In this document: positions 63,894 through 64,000 of the stretch, one piece after another
How positions within the stretch are numbered: position 1 is the first letter of the stretch
Layout of the letters: each line of letters starts with the position of its first letter
Assembly: GCA_004194705.1 (NCBI GenBank)
Contig: SADC01000078.1
Location: 186,001 to 250,000, forward strand
Length of the DNA stretch: 64,000 nt
Origin: Ditylenchus dipsaci
Taxonomy: Eukaryota > Nematoda > Chromadorea > Rhabditida > Anguinidae
Direction of reading: 5' to 3'
Made by a program: the position numbers and the translations under genes
The notes under the pieces: model-generated
Database searches by the model: none
What the model was told of the DNA's origin: nothing
The model's input: the letters and a program-made list of their open reading frames with translations, nothing else

Positions 63894-64000
63894 TATTTTA
63901 TTTCAAAAGTTGAAAAGTTATTAAGGTTCGAAAGTTTTAGAAATGCAGACAAGTCAAGTTAAAGTTTTTTTCAAAAAAGCTAGAAAAACTGCTAAAAACT

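Noticed and set aside
1..64000. LTR retrotransposon or LINE
   Set aside because: No reverse transcriptase, integrase or gag-like motif was seen in either strand, and no paired direct LTRs were noticed.

Overview
The window is nuclear DNA from an invertebrate animal. Conserved genes are split by GT-AG introns, and there are recognisable animal families: a rhodopsin-class GPCR, SPRYD7, USP14, a p68-type DEAD-box helicase, RPL8 and an ShK-like secreted protein. A short arginine-kinase-like N-terminus and FLYWCH zinc fingers on Mutator-like transposases also point to invertebrates. The DNA is AT-rich and dominated by repeats. Nearly all recognisable mobile DNA is class II (hAT, Mutator/MULE, Merlin, pogo-like and many foldback or MITE families). 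I found no clear LTR or LINE coding sequence. I cannot name the species. A pectate lyase family 3 fragment and a DOPA-dioxygenase-like gene are the kinds of genes that some invertebrates acquired horizontally.

Layout. 0.5-3.4 kb: peptide-type GPCR in about eight exons. 4.7-6.6 kb: SPRYD7 homologue in four exons. 8.1 kb: arginine-kinase N-terminal fragment. 9.3-9.7 kb: DOPA-dioxygenase-like gene. 10.0-12.3 kb: two nested hAT-like elements, each with a perfect 8-bp target duplication. 12.5-15.6 kb: long-TIR transposon carrying a captured RPL8 pseudogene and itself hit by a hAT MITE. 16 kb: SWIM-domain remnant. 17.7-18.2 kb: trypsin-like remnant. 18.3-21.6 kb: large foldback and nested inverted repeats. 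22 kb: pectate lyase fragment. 23-30 kb: inverted-repeat elements, a pogo-like remnant and a small unknown gene. 30.7-32.6 kb: three tandem-repeat arrays ending in a 17-base N gap. 32.9-35.5 kb: unidentified minus-strand gene beside a large inverted-repeat element.

36.1-38.6 kb: FLYWCH-MULE element whose terminal repeats are arrays of a GCATTTGGGCCC unit. 38.9-41.3 kb: Merlin element holding nested insertions. 43.7-46.6 kb: FLYWCH-MULE fused to a Ulp1-like protease, with 40-bp perfect TIRs. 46.7-48.9 kb: palindromic and tRNA-derived repeats. 49.2-52.8 kb: C-terminal half of USP14, broken by an internal tandem duplication and by a 162-bp hAT MITE inserted inside an exon. 52.8-64 kb: composite repeats, several times in inverted copies, around an ShK-like secreted protein gene, an unidentified multi-exon gene and a DEAD-box helicase fragment.

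The host genes do not form a pathway; they are unrelated neighbours separated by transposons. Two themes connect the repeats. Many families have terminal or subterminal regions built of very short tandem, often palindromic, units in inverted orientation. Nested insertions can often be ordered in time by their intact target duplications. Several conserved genes carry single-base frame breaks that look like one missing base, so part of the apparent decay could be consensus error. All calls come from reading the sequence; no database search was run.
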